Positions 26,306-35,303 of a stretch of DNA of 64,000 nt are shown piece by piece; positions within the stretch are counted from its first letter, which is position 1; every line of letters starts with the position of its first letter. The DNA lies in contig NZ_CP032624.1 in assembly GCF_003627055.1 (NCBI RefSeq), positions 2,356,001 to 2,420,000 of the forward strand. Reading direction: 5' to 3'. The DNA comes from Gryllotalpicola protaetiae (GTDB lineage: Bacteria; Actinomycetota; Actinomycetes; Actinomycetales; Microbacteriaceae). The position numbers and the translations under genes were made by a program. Under the pieces are notes generated by a model. That model was not told the origin of the DNA. It saw only the letters and a program-made list of their open reading frames with translations, and did not search any database.

Positions 26306-27328
26306 TCAGCGGGCGGCCGCCGGTTCCGGCGTCACCGTGAACTCGTCGAGGTTGCGCAGCGCACCGCGGACGTGCGCCGACGCGTGCTCGGCGATGTGGG
26401 CGGCGTCGTGCAGCTGCGCGGCATCCGTTCTGATCGTCGCCGAGCCGGTGAGGCGGTGGCCGACCCAGCGCAGCCTGACGGTCTCGACCGCGACGACGCC
26501 TGTCGTGTACTCGAGCGCATGCTCGGCGCGCTCGACCAGCTCGGGGTCGATCGCATCCATCAGGCGGCCGCCGATCGACTTCACGGTGCCCCACAACAGG
26601 ATCAGGATCGAGATGGCGATGAGCAGGCCGATGATGGGGTCGGCGAGCGGGAAGCCGAGCAGCACGCCGATAGCGCCGAGCACGACCGACAGCGAGGTGA
26701 ATCCGTCGAGCCTGGCGTGGACGCCGTCGGCGACGAGCGCGGCGGAGCCGATCCTCTGACCGACCCTGATCCGGTAGATCGCGACCGCCTCGTTGCCCGC
26801 GAAGCCGACGACGCCCGCGCCGATGATGAGCCAGGGGTTCTCGACGCCGACGGGGTGGACGAACCGACTGATCGCCTCCCATCCGGCGAGCACAGCGGAG
26901 AGGGCGACGACGAACACGATGAACATGCCTGCGAGGTCCTCCGCGCGGCCGTAGCCGTAGGTGTAGCGGCGGGTGGCGAGGCGGCGGCCGAGGATGAAGG
27001 CGATCCACAGAGGCACGGCGGTGAGCGCGTCCGCGAAGTTGTGGATCGTGTCGGCAAGCAGCGCGACGGATGCCGTGAGCAGCACGACCACCAGCTGCAG
27101 AACCGTCGTGCCGAGCAGGATGAACATCGAGATCTTGAGGGCGCGCACGCCGGCGGCCGAGGCTTCCAGGGCGTCGTCGATCGACTCGGCCGCGTCGTGC
27201 GAATGCGGCACGAAGAGCCCGTAGAAGAAGCCTCTGATGCCGGCGGGGTGTGAGTGGTCGTGGTCGTGGTCGCCGTGGTCGTGGTCGCCGTGGCCGTGGC
27301 CGTGAGCGTGAGTGTGCGGAGTGCTCAT
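26306..27328 (-). CDS. Cation diffusion facilitator with histidine-rich N-terminus
   Basis: A 340-residue CDF-family metal/proton antiporter in the inner membrane, with about six helices and a cytoplasmic C-domain. The first 45 residues include a dense run of His, Asp and Gly, a likely metal buffer. Transport-site pairs are visible as DTIHNFAD in helix 2 and DGVHARLD in helix 5. It overlaps the upstream ArsR gene by ATGA, so repressor and exporter are co-expressed. The repressor's KmtR-like ligands suggest nickel or cobalt, although zinc is also common in the family. Confidence 0.9.
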   Translation of the reverse strand: MSTPHTHAHGHGHGDHDHGDHDHDHSHPAGIRGFFYGLFVPHSHDAAESIDDALEASAAGVRALKISMFILLGTTVLQLVVVLLTASVALLADTIHNFADALTAVPLWIAFILGRRLATRRYTYGYGRAEDLAGMFIVFVVALSAVLAGWEAISRFVHPVGVENPWLIIGAGVVGFAGNEAVAIYRIRVGQRIGSAALVADGVHARLDGFTSLSVVLGAIGVLLGFPLADPIIGLLIAISILILLWGTVKSIGGRLMDAIDPELVERAEHALEYTTGVVAVETVRLRWVGHRLTGSATIRTDAAQLHDAAHIAEHASAHVRGALRNLDEFTVTPEPAAAR

Positions 27329-27693
27329 GCGCCGGTCTCCTTGGCCTCGTGGTGGGGGACGTTCTCACTGTTCACGGTGTGCTCGGCTTGCTTGATGGCG
27401 TCACTCACCAGGTCGGAGGCGTGCTCGTCGGCGAGCCGGTAGAACGCTGTGGTGCCCTCCCGGCGCGGCACGACCATGCGCGCGAGGCGCAGCTTCGCAA
27501 GATGCTGCGACACGGCCGCCGGCGACTTGTCGACCACCTCGGCAAGGTGGTTGACCGACATCTCGCCCGCGCTGCGCAGCGCGAGCACGATGCGCACCCG
27601 GGTGGCGTCCGCAAGCATCGAGAAGACCTCGACGGCGAGCTCGACGTACTCGGAGTCGGGGTCGATGAGGTATGTCTGCTTACCTGCATTCAT
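27325..27693 (-). CDS. ArsR/SmtB-family metal repressor, KmtR-like
   Basis: A 122-residue ArsR winged-helix repressor. The recognition region is KSPAAVSQHLAKLRLARMV, around residue 56. Possible ligands His91, Glu104, His105, His114 and His115 closely match the spacing of the nickel/cobalt-site residues of Mycobacterium tuberculosis KmtR (His88, Glu101, His102, His110, His111), with a one-residue shift before the last pair. KmtR also controls a CDF exporter. It overlaps the downstream CDF gene by four bases and is expected to derepress it when metal binds. ATG 27693 is chosen; a longer upstream frame contains no further domain. Confidence 0.86.
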   Translation of the reverse strand: MNAGKQTYLIDPDSEYVELAVEVFSMLADATRVRIVLALRSAGEMSVNHLAEVVDKSPAAVSQHLAKLRLARMVVPRREGTTAFYRLADEHASDLVSDAIKQAEHTVNSENVPHHEAKETGA

Positions 27694-27955
27694 ACGCAGA
27701 TCGTTGCACACCAATGCTGAGACCGCCGGCTCGGAACGAGGACGAGGCCGCGTGAGCACCCCCTCACGCACCCGAAGGGTGCTTTGAGGCCGGCTCGGCG
27801 CGGCAGCAGCGGCCCGAACTGCTCCTTCGGGTGAGTTTGTCCGGGCTCCGGGCGGAGCTGTGGCTGTGACCGGGCGGGGAACCTGGAGACAAAGCATCCA
27901 TCGCGACCTATCGTGAAGCTGCGGCGATTCGCGGCGCACGACCCAGGAGGTCTTG

Positions 27956-28483
27956 ATGAGCAGTCCCTTCACCGGCGGGGGCGCGCGCCCCTCCCTTTCC
28001 GACGCGTTCGACCAGCTGCGATCGGCGGTCGAACAGCGACTGTCACCCCGCGACGGGCGAGGTGGCGACGTGCGCGCCGCGATCCTCACCGTGCTGGCGG
28101 AGAAGCCGGCGACCGGTGGCGAGATCATCACCGAGGCCGGCGTGCGCAGCGGCGGCAGCTGGAAGCCGAGCGCCGGCGAGGTCTACCCGACGCTGCAGCT
28201 GCTCGTCGACGAGGGCGCGCTGACCTCGAAGGTCGTCGGCGGTCGCAAGACCTACTCGCTGACCGAGGAGGGGCAGGCAGAGGCGGATGCCGCCGCCGGA
28301 AGCGCCGCCGGTCAGACCCCCGGCAGGCACGAGCTGTTCGGCCCGCTGCCGAAGGCCGGCATGGAGCTCGCGCAGGCAGCCGCGCAGGTGCAGCGTTCCG
28401 GCACGCTCGAGCAGCAGAAGCAGGCGGCGACGCTGCTCGACGAGGTGCGTCGCAAGCTGTACGCGATCCTCGCGCAGGACTGA
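27956..28483 (+). CDS. PadR-family transcriptional regulator
   Basis: A 175-residue PadR winged-helix regulator. VRAAILTVLAEKPATGGEI near residue 39 begins the DNA-binding domain, with EVYPTLQLLVDEGALTSKVV as the conserved wing region, and a C-terminal helical dimer segment after residue 125. GGAGG five bases before ATG 27956 fixes the start. It precedes the ABC1-kinase gene by four bases, so it probably controls that operon; the effector is unknown. Confidence 0.88.
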   Translation: MSSPFTGGGARPSLSDAFDQLRSAVEQRLSPRDGRGGDVRAAILTVLAEKPATGGEIITEAGVRSGGSWKPSAGEVYPTLQLLVDEGALTSKVVGGRKTYSLTEEGQAEADAAAGSAAGQTPGRHELFGPLPKAGMELAQAAAQVQRSGTLEQQKQAATLLDEVRRKLYAILAQD

Positions 28484-28487
28484 TCGG

Positions 28488-30185
28488 ATGCCGGAAGCGG
28501 GCGCTCCCGCCCCGGGCACGACGCCCCAGGCGGCGCTCGAACGCGCCCGCTACCGCCGCATCCTACGATTCGCCGGCCGCTACCTCGCCCAGGCGTGGTG
28601 GTACGAGCTGGTCCTTCCCCGCATCGGGCTCGAGCGACTGTCTGCGCGCGGGCGCGCCGCCCGGCTGACGCGGCTCGCGCAACGGTTCCACGTGCTCGCG
28701 GTCGAGCTCGGCGGCCTCATGATCAAGGTCGGGCAATTCCTGTCGAGCCGGCTCGACGTGCTGCCGCCCGAGATCACCCGCGAGCTCGCCGGACTGCAGG
28801 ACGAGGTGCCGCCGGCGCCGTTCGCCGCAGTCAAAGAGCTCGCCGAGGCCGAGCTCGGCGTGCCGCTCACCGAGGCGTACGCGGCGTTCGACGAGGTGCC
28901 GGTGGCCGCGGCGTCCCTCGGGCAGGCGCATCGCGCGCACCTCTCACCGCGAGATGCGGCAGAGCTCGGCCAGGACGCCGTCGTGGTGAAGGTGCAGCGG
29001 CCGGGCATCCGCTCGATCGTCGATGTCGACCTCGCCGCGCTGCGCCGGGTGGCCGGCTGGCTCAGCCGCCTGCGCATCGTGTCCGACCATGTCGACGCCC
29101 GGTCGCTCGTCGCGGAGTTCGCGAAGACGAGCCTCGAAGAGATCGACTACCTGCACGAGGCCGCAGGCGCCGAGCGGTTCGCCGCGATGTTCGCGAAGGA
29201 CCCGCGCGTGGTGGTGCCCGACGTCGTGTGGGAGCGCACGACTCGCCGCGTGCTCACCCTCGGCGACGTGACGGCGATCAAGATCAACGACGTCGACGGG
29301 CTGCGCGCGGCCGGCATCGACCCGTCGCAGGTGGCCGCGGTCTTCGCCGAGGTGATGTTCGAGCAGCTGCTCGGGCAGGGATATTTCCACGCGGACCCGC
29401 ACCCGGGCAACGTGTTCGTGACGCCCGACGCGGGCGCTCCCGGCTTCCGGCTCACCTTCATCGACTTCGGCATGATGGGCGAGATCACCGACGAGCTGCG
29501 CGCGGGCCTGCGTAGGTTGCTCGTCGCGGTGGCCGCGCGCGACGGGCGCGGGCTGATCGAGAGCGTGAAAGAGGTCGGCATCCTGCTGCCCACGGCCGAC
29601 ACGGCCGAGCTCGAGCGCGCGATGACGCAGCTGTTCGACCGCTTCGGCGGCATGGGCTTCGCGCAGCTGCGGCGCATCGACCAGCGCGAGTTCCGCGACT
29701 TCGGGCAGGAGTTCGGCCGGGTCGTGCGATCGCTGCCGTTCCAGCTGCCGGAGGACTTCCTGCTCGTCATCCGTGCGATGTCGCTGACCTCTGGCGTGTG
29801 CAGCTCGCTCGACCCCGAGTTCAACATCTGGGACGCGATCGAACCGTTCGCGTCGCGCCTGCTGCGCGAGGAGGGCGGGAACGTCGTGGCGGTCGCCGCG
29901 CGCGAGACGGTGTCGGCCGCCGGTGTCTTCGTGCGCCTGCCCGGCCGCATCGACGCGCTCATCACGCGCGTCAACGACGGGGCGGTCACGGTCGCGACGC
30001 CCGCGATCGACCGGCGGCTCTCGCGACTCGAGCGCCTGGTGCGGCGCGCGGTGGGTGCGGTTCTGTTCGCCGGATTCCTGATCGGGGGCGTCCTGCTGCT
30101 GCCCCTGGCGGCGCCGCTCGGCATCGTCCTGATGTGCGTCTCGGCTGTGCCCCTGCTGTACGCCTTGCTCGGCGGCGGCCGGTGA
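28488..30185 (+). CDS. ABC1/UbiB-family membrane-associated atypical kinase
   Basis: A 565-residue ABC1/UbiB protein. The family-specific KVGQFLSSRLDVLPPEI and the Ala-rich AAASLGQAHRAHL lie in the first 160 residues; VVVKVQRPG holds the ATP lysine, HADPHPGNVFV the catalytic loop and IDFGMMGE the metal aspartate. Two C-terminal hydrophobic segments anchor it to the membrane. UbiB acts in quinone biosynthesis, but actinobacterial paralogues are not well assigned, so no gene symbol is given. It is between PadR and Nudix genes and overlaps the latter by four bases. Confidence 0.89.
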   Translation: MPEAGAPAPGTTPQAALERARYRRILRFAGRYLAQAWWYELVLPRIGLERLSARGRAARLTRLAQRFHVLAVELGGLMIKVGQFLSSRLDVLPPEITRELAGLQDEVPPAPFAAVKELAEAELGVPLTEAYAAFDEVPVAAASLGQAHRAHLSPRDAAELGQDAVVVKVQRPGIRSIVDVDLAALRRVAGWLSRLRIVSDHVDARSLVAEFAKTSLEEIDYLHEAAGAERFAAMFAKDPRVVVPDVVWERTTRRVLTLGDVTAIKINDVDGLRAAGIDPSQVAAVFAEVMFEQLLGQGYFHADPHPGNVFVTPDAGAPGFRLTFIDFGMMGEITDELRAGLRRLLVAVAARDGRGLIESVKEVGILLPTADTAELERAMTQLFDRFGGMGFAQLRRIDQREFRDFGQEFGRVVRSLPFQLPEDFLLVIRAMSLTSGVCSSLDPEFNIWDAIEPFASRLLREEGGNVVAVAARETVSAAGVFVRLPGRIDALITRVNDGAVTVATPAIDRRLSRLERLVRRAVGAVLFAGFLIGGVLLLPLAAPLGIVLMCVSAVPLLYALLGGGR

Positions 30186-30862
30186 CCGCCCGCGCGCAGC
30201 TCGCGGCGCTCGCCGCGTCGTCGGCGAACGGTGAGGCCTTCGCCCGGCTGCGTCCGGCGCTCACGGGCGTCGGTCGGGCAGCCGCCGTGCTGATGCTCTT
30301 CGGAGAGTTGGACAGGCTGCCGAGCGAGCGGCCGGCGCAGGCATCCGCCGTCTCTCGCGATCTCGACGTGCTGCTCGTCGAACGCGCCTCGAGCCTGCGC
30401 GCGCACCCCGGGCAGATCGCGTTCCCCGGCGGCCGGATCGACGCGGGCGATCACACGCCGGTCGCTGCGGCGCTGCGCGAGGCTCGGGAGGAGACCGGCC
30501 TCGACCCCGACGGCGTCGAGGTGCTCGGCGCGCTCGGAGTCGTGCCGCTCGAGCACTCGCAGCACCTCGTGACCCCTGTGCTCGGCTGGTGGCGCGAGCC
30601 GTCGCCGGTGCGCGTCGTCGACGAGGCGGAGTGCGCGGCGGTCTTCCGCACCCCGGTCTCCGATCTGCTCGACCCGGCTGCGCGCGGGGTGACCGTGATC
30701 AGACGCGGCGGGCGCGAGTGGCGCGGGCCGGCGTTCGAGATTCGAACGGAGACCGGCGAGCGAGTGCTCTGGGGCTTCACGGCGATGCTGCTCGACGCGG
30801 TCTTCGAGGCGCTCGCGTGGACCGAGGCGTGGGATGCGGGGCGGGAGCTGCCCCTCGACTGA
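30182..30862 (+). CDS. Nudix hydrolase of the CoA pyrophosphatase (NudL) type
   Basis: A 226-residue Nudix enzyme. RASSLRAHPGQIAFPGGRID around residue 70 matches the NudL/UPF0035 signature before the Nudix box, and ALREAREETGL is its catalytic helix. The usual early Glu is Asp in GDHTPV. Family members cleave CoA or acyl-CoA to 3',5'-ADP and phosphopantetheine. GTG 30182 overlaps the previous stop in a GTGA arrangement, so it is translationally coupled to the ABC1 kinase. Confidence 0.87.
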   Translation: MTARAQLAALAASSANGEAFARLRPALTGVGRAAAVLMLFGELDRLPSERPAQASAVSRDLDVLLVERASSLRAHPGQIAFPGGRIDAGDHTPVAAALREAREETGLDPDGVEVLGALGVVPLEHSQHLVTPVLGWWREPSPVRVVDEAECAAVFRTPVSDLLDPAARGVTVIRRGGREWRGPAFEIRTETGERVLWGFTAMLLDAVFEALAWTEAWDAGRELPLD

Positions 30863-30928
30863 CCCCGCGAGTTCGCTTCAACCCCGTACGGTTGCAGATG
30901 TTGTCAAAGAAGACACCTTAGGAGCGGG

Positions 30929-31948
30929 ATGCCTCACGAAATCCTCGTCATCGGGGACAGCTACATGAACGCCGCGCTCTTCGTCGACGCCCTGCAGCAG
31001 CATGGGCTCGAAGCCGATGCGACGACGGTGACGATCACCGACAGCCCCACGTGGCCGACCGACGGGCTGAGCGAGTTCGAAGGCGACCCGGCGGAGGTGA
31101 GCGCGCTCATCGACGGGCATCGCATCGTGGCGTTCCACGGCGCCCCGGTCAGCCGCCGGGTGATCGAGGAGAATCCGTCGATCGAGCTGCTCGGCTGCGC
31201 GCGCGGCGGCCCCGTCAACGTCGACCTGGCCGCGGCCGCGGAGCGCGACGTCGCGGTCACCACGACCCCCGGCAAGAACGCGGCGGCCGTCGCCGACCTC
31301 ACGATCGGGTTCCTCATCGACCTGCTGCGCAACGTGCCCGCGTCGGTGCGCGATGCCGAGCGGCGCCGCGACTCGGACCTGCCGCTCGTCGAATCGACCT
31401 TCGACGGCGCCCGCTGGTTCGGGTTCGAGCTCAAGGGCCGCAGGCTAGGGCTCGTCGGCCTCGGCAACGTCGCCAGGCTGGTGGCCGAGCGGGCGCTCGC
31501 ACTCGGGCTCGAGGTGCTGGCGTTCGACCCGTATGTGCCAGCGGGGTCGGTCGCGGGCGTGACCCGGGTCGACAGCGTCGACGACCTGCTGCCCCAGGTC
31601 GACATCGTGAGCCTGCACGCGCGCGCGACCGCCGAGAACCGGCATCTGATCGGCGCCGAGCAGTTCGCTGCCCTGCGCCGGGGCGCGTTTTTCATCAACA
31701 CGGCGCGCGAGTCGCTCGTCGACGAGAGCGCGCTGCTCGACGCGGTGCGCAGCGGCCACCTCGGCGGTGCGGCGATGGATGTCGCCGAGACCGACGGCCC
31801 CTGGCGTGAGCTGCTCGCCGAGCCGAACGTCATCCTCACGCCGCACATCGCAGGTGCGACCTTCGAGACGCTGCAGCGCGGGGCGCAGATGCTCGCCGAC
31901 GAGATCCTGGCGTTCACGACCGGCGGCGAGCTGAAGTGGCTCAGGTGA
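30929..31948 (+). CDS. D-isomer-specific 2-hydroxyacid dehydrogenase
   Basis: A 339-residue NAD-dependent 2-hydroxyacid dehydrogenase. The Rossmann motif is GLVGLGNVA; the catalytic Arg, Glu and His are in NTARESLVDE, AMDVAETDG and LTPHIAGAT. It probably interconverts a 2-hydroxy acid and a 2-oxo acid, possibly a sugar acid or its phosphate. Its last four bases overlap the LsrK-like kinase gene (GTGA), making the two a translationally coupled pair. ATG 30929 follows AGGAG closely. The physiological substrate is unknown. Confidence 0.86.
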   Translation: MPHEILVIGDSYMNAALFVDALQQHGLEADATTVTITDSPTWPTDGLSEFEGDPAEVSALIDGHRIVAFHGAPVSRRVIEENPSIELLGCARGGPVNVDLAAAAERDVAVTTTPGKNAAAVADLTIGFLIDLLRNVPASVRDAERRRDSDLPLVESTFDGARWFGFELKGRRLGLVGLGNVARLVAERALALGLEVLAFDPYVPAGSVAGVTRVDSVDDLLPQVDIVSLHARATAENRHLIGAEQFAALRRGAFFINTARESLVDESALLDAVRSGHLGGAAMDVAETDGPWRELLAEPNVILTPHIAGATFETLQRGAQMLADEILAFTTGGELKWLR

Positions 31949-33504
31949 CGGCCGACGACGCCGTCTTCCTCGCGATCGACGCAGGCACCGGGTCGGTGCG
32001 CGCGATCGCGTTCGACCAGACCGGCGCCGTCGTCGCGCGCGCGTCGCGCGAATGGACCCACCGGCCGACCCCCGGGCACCCCGGCGGCGCCGATTTCGAC
32101 ACGGCAGGCGGCTGGTCGCTGATCTCGTCGGCCGTGCGCCAAGTCGTCGGGCGGCTCGGCAACCGGCAGGTCGCGTCGATCGGCGTCTCGAGCATGCGCG
32201 AGGGATTCGTGCTCTATGACGAGCACGGCACCGAGATCTTCGCCTGCCCGAACACCGACGGGCGGGCGCGCAGGCAGGCCGAGCAGCTCGCCGAGCGCGG
32301 TGTGGCGGCCCGCATCTACGAGCTCGCCGGCGACTGGGTCTCGATCACCGCGCCCTCTCGCCTGCTCTGGCTGCAGCAGGAACGGCCGGACGTTCTGGCC
32401 GCGGCCCGCCACCTCGGCATGCTGAGCGACTGGGTCGTCTACCGGCTCACCGGCGAGTTCACCACCGACCCGAGCTGCGGCTCGAGCAGCGCGCTGTTCG
32501 ACCTCGCCGCACGCGGCTGGTCGGGCGAGCTCGCCGACGCGATCGAGCTTCCCCGCGGCGTCCTTCCCGAGGTGCTCGAGTGCGGGGCCGTCGCGGGGGC
32601 GGTCACGGCTGAGGCAGCCGTCGCCACGGGCCTGCCCGTCGGCACGCCGGTCGTAGTCGGCGGTGCCGACACGCAGCTCGCGCTGCACGGCATTGGCGCG
32701 CGCGGCGGCGTGCCGACGATCGTCGCCGGCACCTTCTGGCAGACCACCTTCGTCAGCGACGAGCCGCTGATTGACCCCGGGCGTCGCCTGCGCACCCTCT
32801 GCGGGGTCGCCCCGGGCACCTGGATGATCGAGGGCATCAACTTCTTGAGCGGCCTCAGCATGCGCTGGTTCCGCGACGCGTTCTGCCCCGACGCGACGAG
32901 CGAGGGCGGCAGCGCGTACGACGCGATGGAGAGATGGGCGAGCGCTGCGCCGCGCGGCTCGAACGGACTGGTCGCGGTGCTCTCCAACATCATGCAGGCG
33001 GATGCCTGGCACCACGCCGCCCCCGCCTTCGTCGGCTTCGACATCAATTCGGCGGAGGGCTTCGACCGGGGAACGTTCGTCCGCGCGATCGAGGAGGCCG
33101 CGGCGTACGTCGCGCGCGGGCATCTCTCGATCCTGGGCGAGGTGACCGCCGGCCGCGCGCTGGCGGCTGGCGAGGTGATCCTCACCGGCGGATCGAGCGC
33201 GGGGGCGCTCTGGCCGCAGATCATCGCCGAGGCCACCGGCCTCACCGTGCAGACATCGATGGCGCCGGAGGCCACGGCGTATGGGGCGGTGCGCCTGGCC
33301 GCCGCCGCGGTGGGTGCGGCGCTCGCGCCGGTCGGCGCGTCGGGGCGGGCCGTCGTGCCGTCGCCCGAGGCGGTCGCCGAGTACGACGCCGCGTTCGAGA
33401 ACTGGCGAGCCGTGTACCTGGCGCAGTTGAGTGCGACGCAGGCATCCGGCATCGCGCCCCTGTTCACGCCGCCCGGCGGCCTGCCGTATCGGGGCGAATC
33501 ATGA
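31945..33504 (+). CDS. FGGY kinase closely resembling autoinducer-2 kinase LsrK
   Basis: A 519-residue FGGY kinase. It resembles enterobacterial LsrK more than xylulokinase: AIDAGTGSVRAIAFD, SSMREGFVLYDE, AGTFWQTTF, MRWFRDAFCPD and YHAAP-like WHHAAPAFVGFDI appear in the same order. LsrK phosphorylates the open-chain form of AI-2, but no lsr transporter or LsrR/LsrF/LsrG genes are nearby. The partner dehydrogenase and the tautomerase/ThuA surroundings suggest a small keto-sugar or polyol substrate. GTG 31945 gives a normal overlap with the preceding stop; GTG 31936 is an alternative. Confidence 0.83.
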   Translation: MTADDAVFLAIDAGTGSVRAIAFDQTGAVVARASREWTHRPTPGHPGGADFDTAGGWSLISSAVRQVVGRLGNRQVASIGVSSMREGFVLYDEHGTEIFACPNTDGRARRQAEQLAERGVAARIYELAGDWVSITAPSRLLWLQQERPDVLAAARHLGMLSDWVVYRLTGEFTTDPSCGSSSALFDLAARGWSGELADAIELPRGVLPEVLECGAVAGAVTAEAAVATGLPVGTPVVVGGADTQLALHGIGARGGVPTIVAGTFWQTTFVSDEPLIDPGRRLRTLCGVAPGTWMIEGINFLSGLSMRWFRDAFCPDATSEGGSAYDAMERWASAAPRGSNGLVAVLSNIMQADAWHHAAPAFVGFDINSAEGFDRGTFVRAIEEAAAYVARGHLSILGEVTAGRALAAGEVILTGGSSAGALWPQIIAEATGLTVQTSMAPEATAYGAVRLAAAAVGAALAPVGASGRAVVPSPEAVAEYDAAFENWRAVYLAQLSATQASGIAPLFTPPGGLPYRGES

Positions 33505-33552
33505 CCGACGAGTGGGCCTTGCCTGCCGAGAGTCGAGCACTTCCTGCGCCGT

Positions 33553-33954
33553 CTAGTGCTCGGCCGCGAGTACAGCCCGAGCGGCTTCGGTCGCGTCCGA
33601 GAGCTTCCAGTCCTCGAAGCCGTTCTCGAGAAGGATGATCAGAATGTCCTCCGGTCGAATTCCGACCTCGCCGAGCTTCGCGACGATGTTGGCGTAGAGC
33701 GCCTGCTTCTGCGAGATCGGGTGCCGATAAACCAGAAGCACCTGGAGAACGATGAGGTTCTGTCGATCGACGCCGTTGTACTGCGGATCGAACACGATCT
33801 CGCCGGGCTCGCGCGGGTGAAACACCTGGAACAGATCGCTCTCGGGAATGCCGAGTTCCGGAAGCTCCCACTGCGCCGCGTGGATCGCGGCGCTGATCTC
33901 ATCAGCTTTGGACTCGTAGAGGTCGCGGTCGAGCTCGATTTGGATATACGGCAC
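33553..33954 (-). CDS. Pro1 tautomerase-family protein A
   Basis: A 133-residue member of the 4-oxalocrotonate tautomerase superfamily. GTG 33954 is followed by CCG, so after methionine removal the mature protein starts with the catalytic proline: PYIQIELDRDLYE. AAAGGAG lies 8 bases upstream, which firmly selects this start over the longer frame to 34008. The conserved QKQALYANI segment and GFEDW near the C-terminus recur in the tautomerases at 34848 and 40070. A role in keto-enol isomerisation of a sugar intermediate is inferred. It is divergent from the ThuA-like gene. Confidence 0.84.
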   Translation of the reverse strand: MPYIQIELDRDLYESKADEISAAIHAAQWELPELGIPESDLFQVFHPREPGEIVFDPQYNGVDRQNLIVLQVLLVYRHPISQKQALYANIVAKLGEVGIRPEDILIILLENGFEDWKLSDATEAARAVLAAEH

Positions 33955-33972
33955 CGCTTGGGCTCCTTTGCC

Positions 33973-33982
33973 GAAATGTTTC
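33973..33982. promoter_or_regulatory. GAAATGTTTC motif before tautomerase A
   Basis: The 10-bp near-palindrome GAAATGTTTC lies immediately upstream of the ribosome site of tautomerase A. A close copy precedes tautomerase B at 35304, and GAAAAGTTTC occurs before the first GH5 gene at 759. It may bind a LacI-family regulator, perhaps the one at 35330. Confidence 0.35.
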
Positions 33983-34185
33983 ATTATTTGCTGGACGAAG
34001 GTTTCCAACCACCTCGATGCGCATCAGCCTAAGGATCGCGGGGGAGCGCCGTCAAGGGGCCCGTGCCGTCTGGGATCCGGGAGGTTTGAAGCAATCGAAC
34101 TTCGACGAAAACCTGCTGAATGTCATCGATAGACTTTCGCTACGGGCGACTCGACGCCCAATCTCAACGAGGAGGTTCCCAAATA

Positions 34186-34836
34186 ATGCGAGCGACGATT
34201 CTTTCGGGGGGCGGACAGTATTCCGACCCGTGGCACCCGTTTGCCGAGACCTCTGCTGCGATCGCTGAGATCCTTGGCGATGCGGGATTCACGGTGGCAG
34301 TGCGCGAAGATGTCGAAGACGCTGCGGCGGACCTCGGCGCCGTCGACCTGATCGTCGCCAACGCGGCAGCGGGGCCCGAGTCAGACAAACGCGGGCCGGC
34401 ACGCGCCGGTGTGCTGAAGTTCCTCGAGAACGGCGGCGGTGTGCTCGCCATTCACGTCGGAGCGTCCGGGCTCGTCGGCATCCCGGAGTGGGAGCAGATC
34501 ACGGGAATGGCGTGGGTCGAAGGGTCCGGTCACCCGCCTGTTGGACCTTCACGGCTACTACTGGATGCTGCGGTGCACCCGATCGCCGCTCATTTGCACG
34601 ATTTCGAGCTCGTCGATGAGCGTTACAGCAATCTCCGACTCGCCCCCGACCTGGCACCGTTCGTCTTCCACGACCTCGACGGCGTGCGGCATCCGCTGGT
34701 CTGGACGCGAAGCTATGGCCTGGGCCGGGTCGTCGTCGACACTCTCGGACACGACGCGCGTTCATTCGGCTCGCAGGAGCACCGCCTGCTGATCGATCGC
34801 AGCGCGCGCTGGGTGACGCGCCAGCCCCTCCGCTGA
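34186..34836 (+). CDS. ThuA-like / glutamine amidotransferase-fold sugar protein
   Basis: A 216-residue ThuA-domain protein with a class I amidotransferase-like fold. LSGGGQYSDPWHPF at the N-terminus, ENGGGVLAIHVGAS near residue 82 and the late YGLGRVVVDTLGHD segment fit the family. ThuA proteins occur in trehalose and 3-keto-sugar catabolic loci, but their chemistry is poorly known. GAGGAGG lies about 9 bases before ATG 34186. It is convergent with tautomerase B and divergent from tautomerase A, placing it inside the tautomerase cluster. Confidence 0.78.
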   Translation: MRATILSGGGQYSDPWHPFAETSAAIAEILGDAGFTVAVREDVEDAAADLGAVDLIVANAAAGPESDKRGPARAGVLKFLENGGGVLAIHVGASGLVGIPEWEQITGMAWVEGSGHPPVGPSRLLLDAAVHPIAAHLHDFELVDERYSNLRLAPDLAPFVFHDLDGVRHPLVWTRSYGLGRVVVDTLGHDARSFGSQEHRLLIDRSARWVTRQPLR

Positions 34837-34847
34837 GGCGTGGCCTG

Positions 34848-35198
34848 TCACCGCGCGCCGACGGACCAGTCGTAGGAGTTGTTCTCGTTCAGAGGGATGT
34901 GCACATTCCCCGGGTTGAGTCCGAGCCGTCCGAGTTCGACGAGGATCTGCGTATAGAGCGACTGCTTCTGGTCGTAGCTGTACCCGCGCGGAACCGTCAC
35001 GCCGACGACGGTGTGATCGCTGCCCGCGCCGCCGAAGCGCGTCGGAGGCAGCGCGTCGTCGTACGGATTGAACACCTGAAGCGTCTCCGCCGGCGACACG
35101 CTAAGTGAGCCTGCGAGTGCGCGGTGCAGAGCCGCGCCGATCGCGTGACCCTTTTCGTTGTACATGGACTGCGGCAGATCGACGGTGATGAGCGGCAT
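34848..35198 (-). CDS. Pro1 tautomerase-family protein B
   Basis: A 116-residue tautomerase-superfamily protein. ATG 35198 is followed directly by CCG, exposing Pro1 in PLITVDLPQSMY. AAGGAG lies 8 bases upstream and rules out the 35498 start. QKQSLYTQILVELGRLGL and NNSYDW align with A and C. It is shorter than A and clearly divergent, so it is not a recent duplication. It is downstream of and in the same direction as the LacI gene at 35330, with a 131-base gap containing a GAAAATGTTTC motif. Confidence 0.84.
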   Translation of the reverse strand: MPLITVDLPQSMYNEKGHAIGAALHRALAGSLSVSPAETLQVFNPYDDALPPTRFGGAGSDHTVVGVTVPRGYSYDQKQSLYTQILVELGRLGLNPGNVHIPLNENNSYDWSVGAR

Positions 35199-35303
35199 GA
35201 TCAGGTCTCCTTCGCGAGCTGCGCCCCACCATGAGGCGTCCAGCTCGTGTGGGATCACGCTAATGACCACGTACCGGCAATGGCAACTGTTTCGCTTGTG
35301 AGT

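Noticed and set aside
27693-28131. Extended N-terminus of the ArsR regulator
   Set aside because: The added translation covers the divergent regulatory gap and contains no recognised domain; the normal ArsR starts at 27693.
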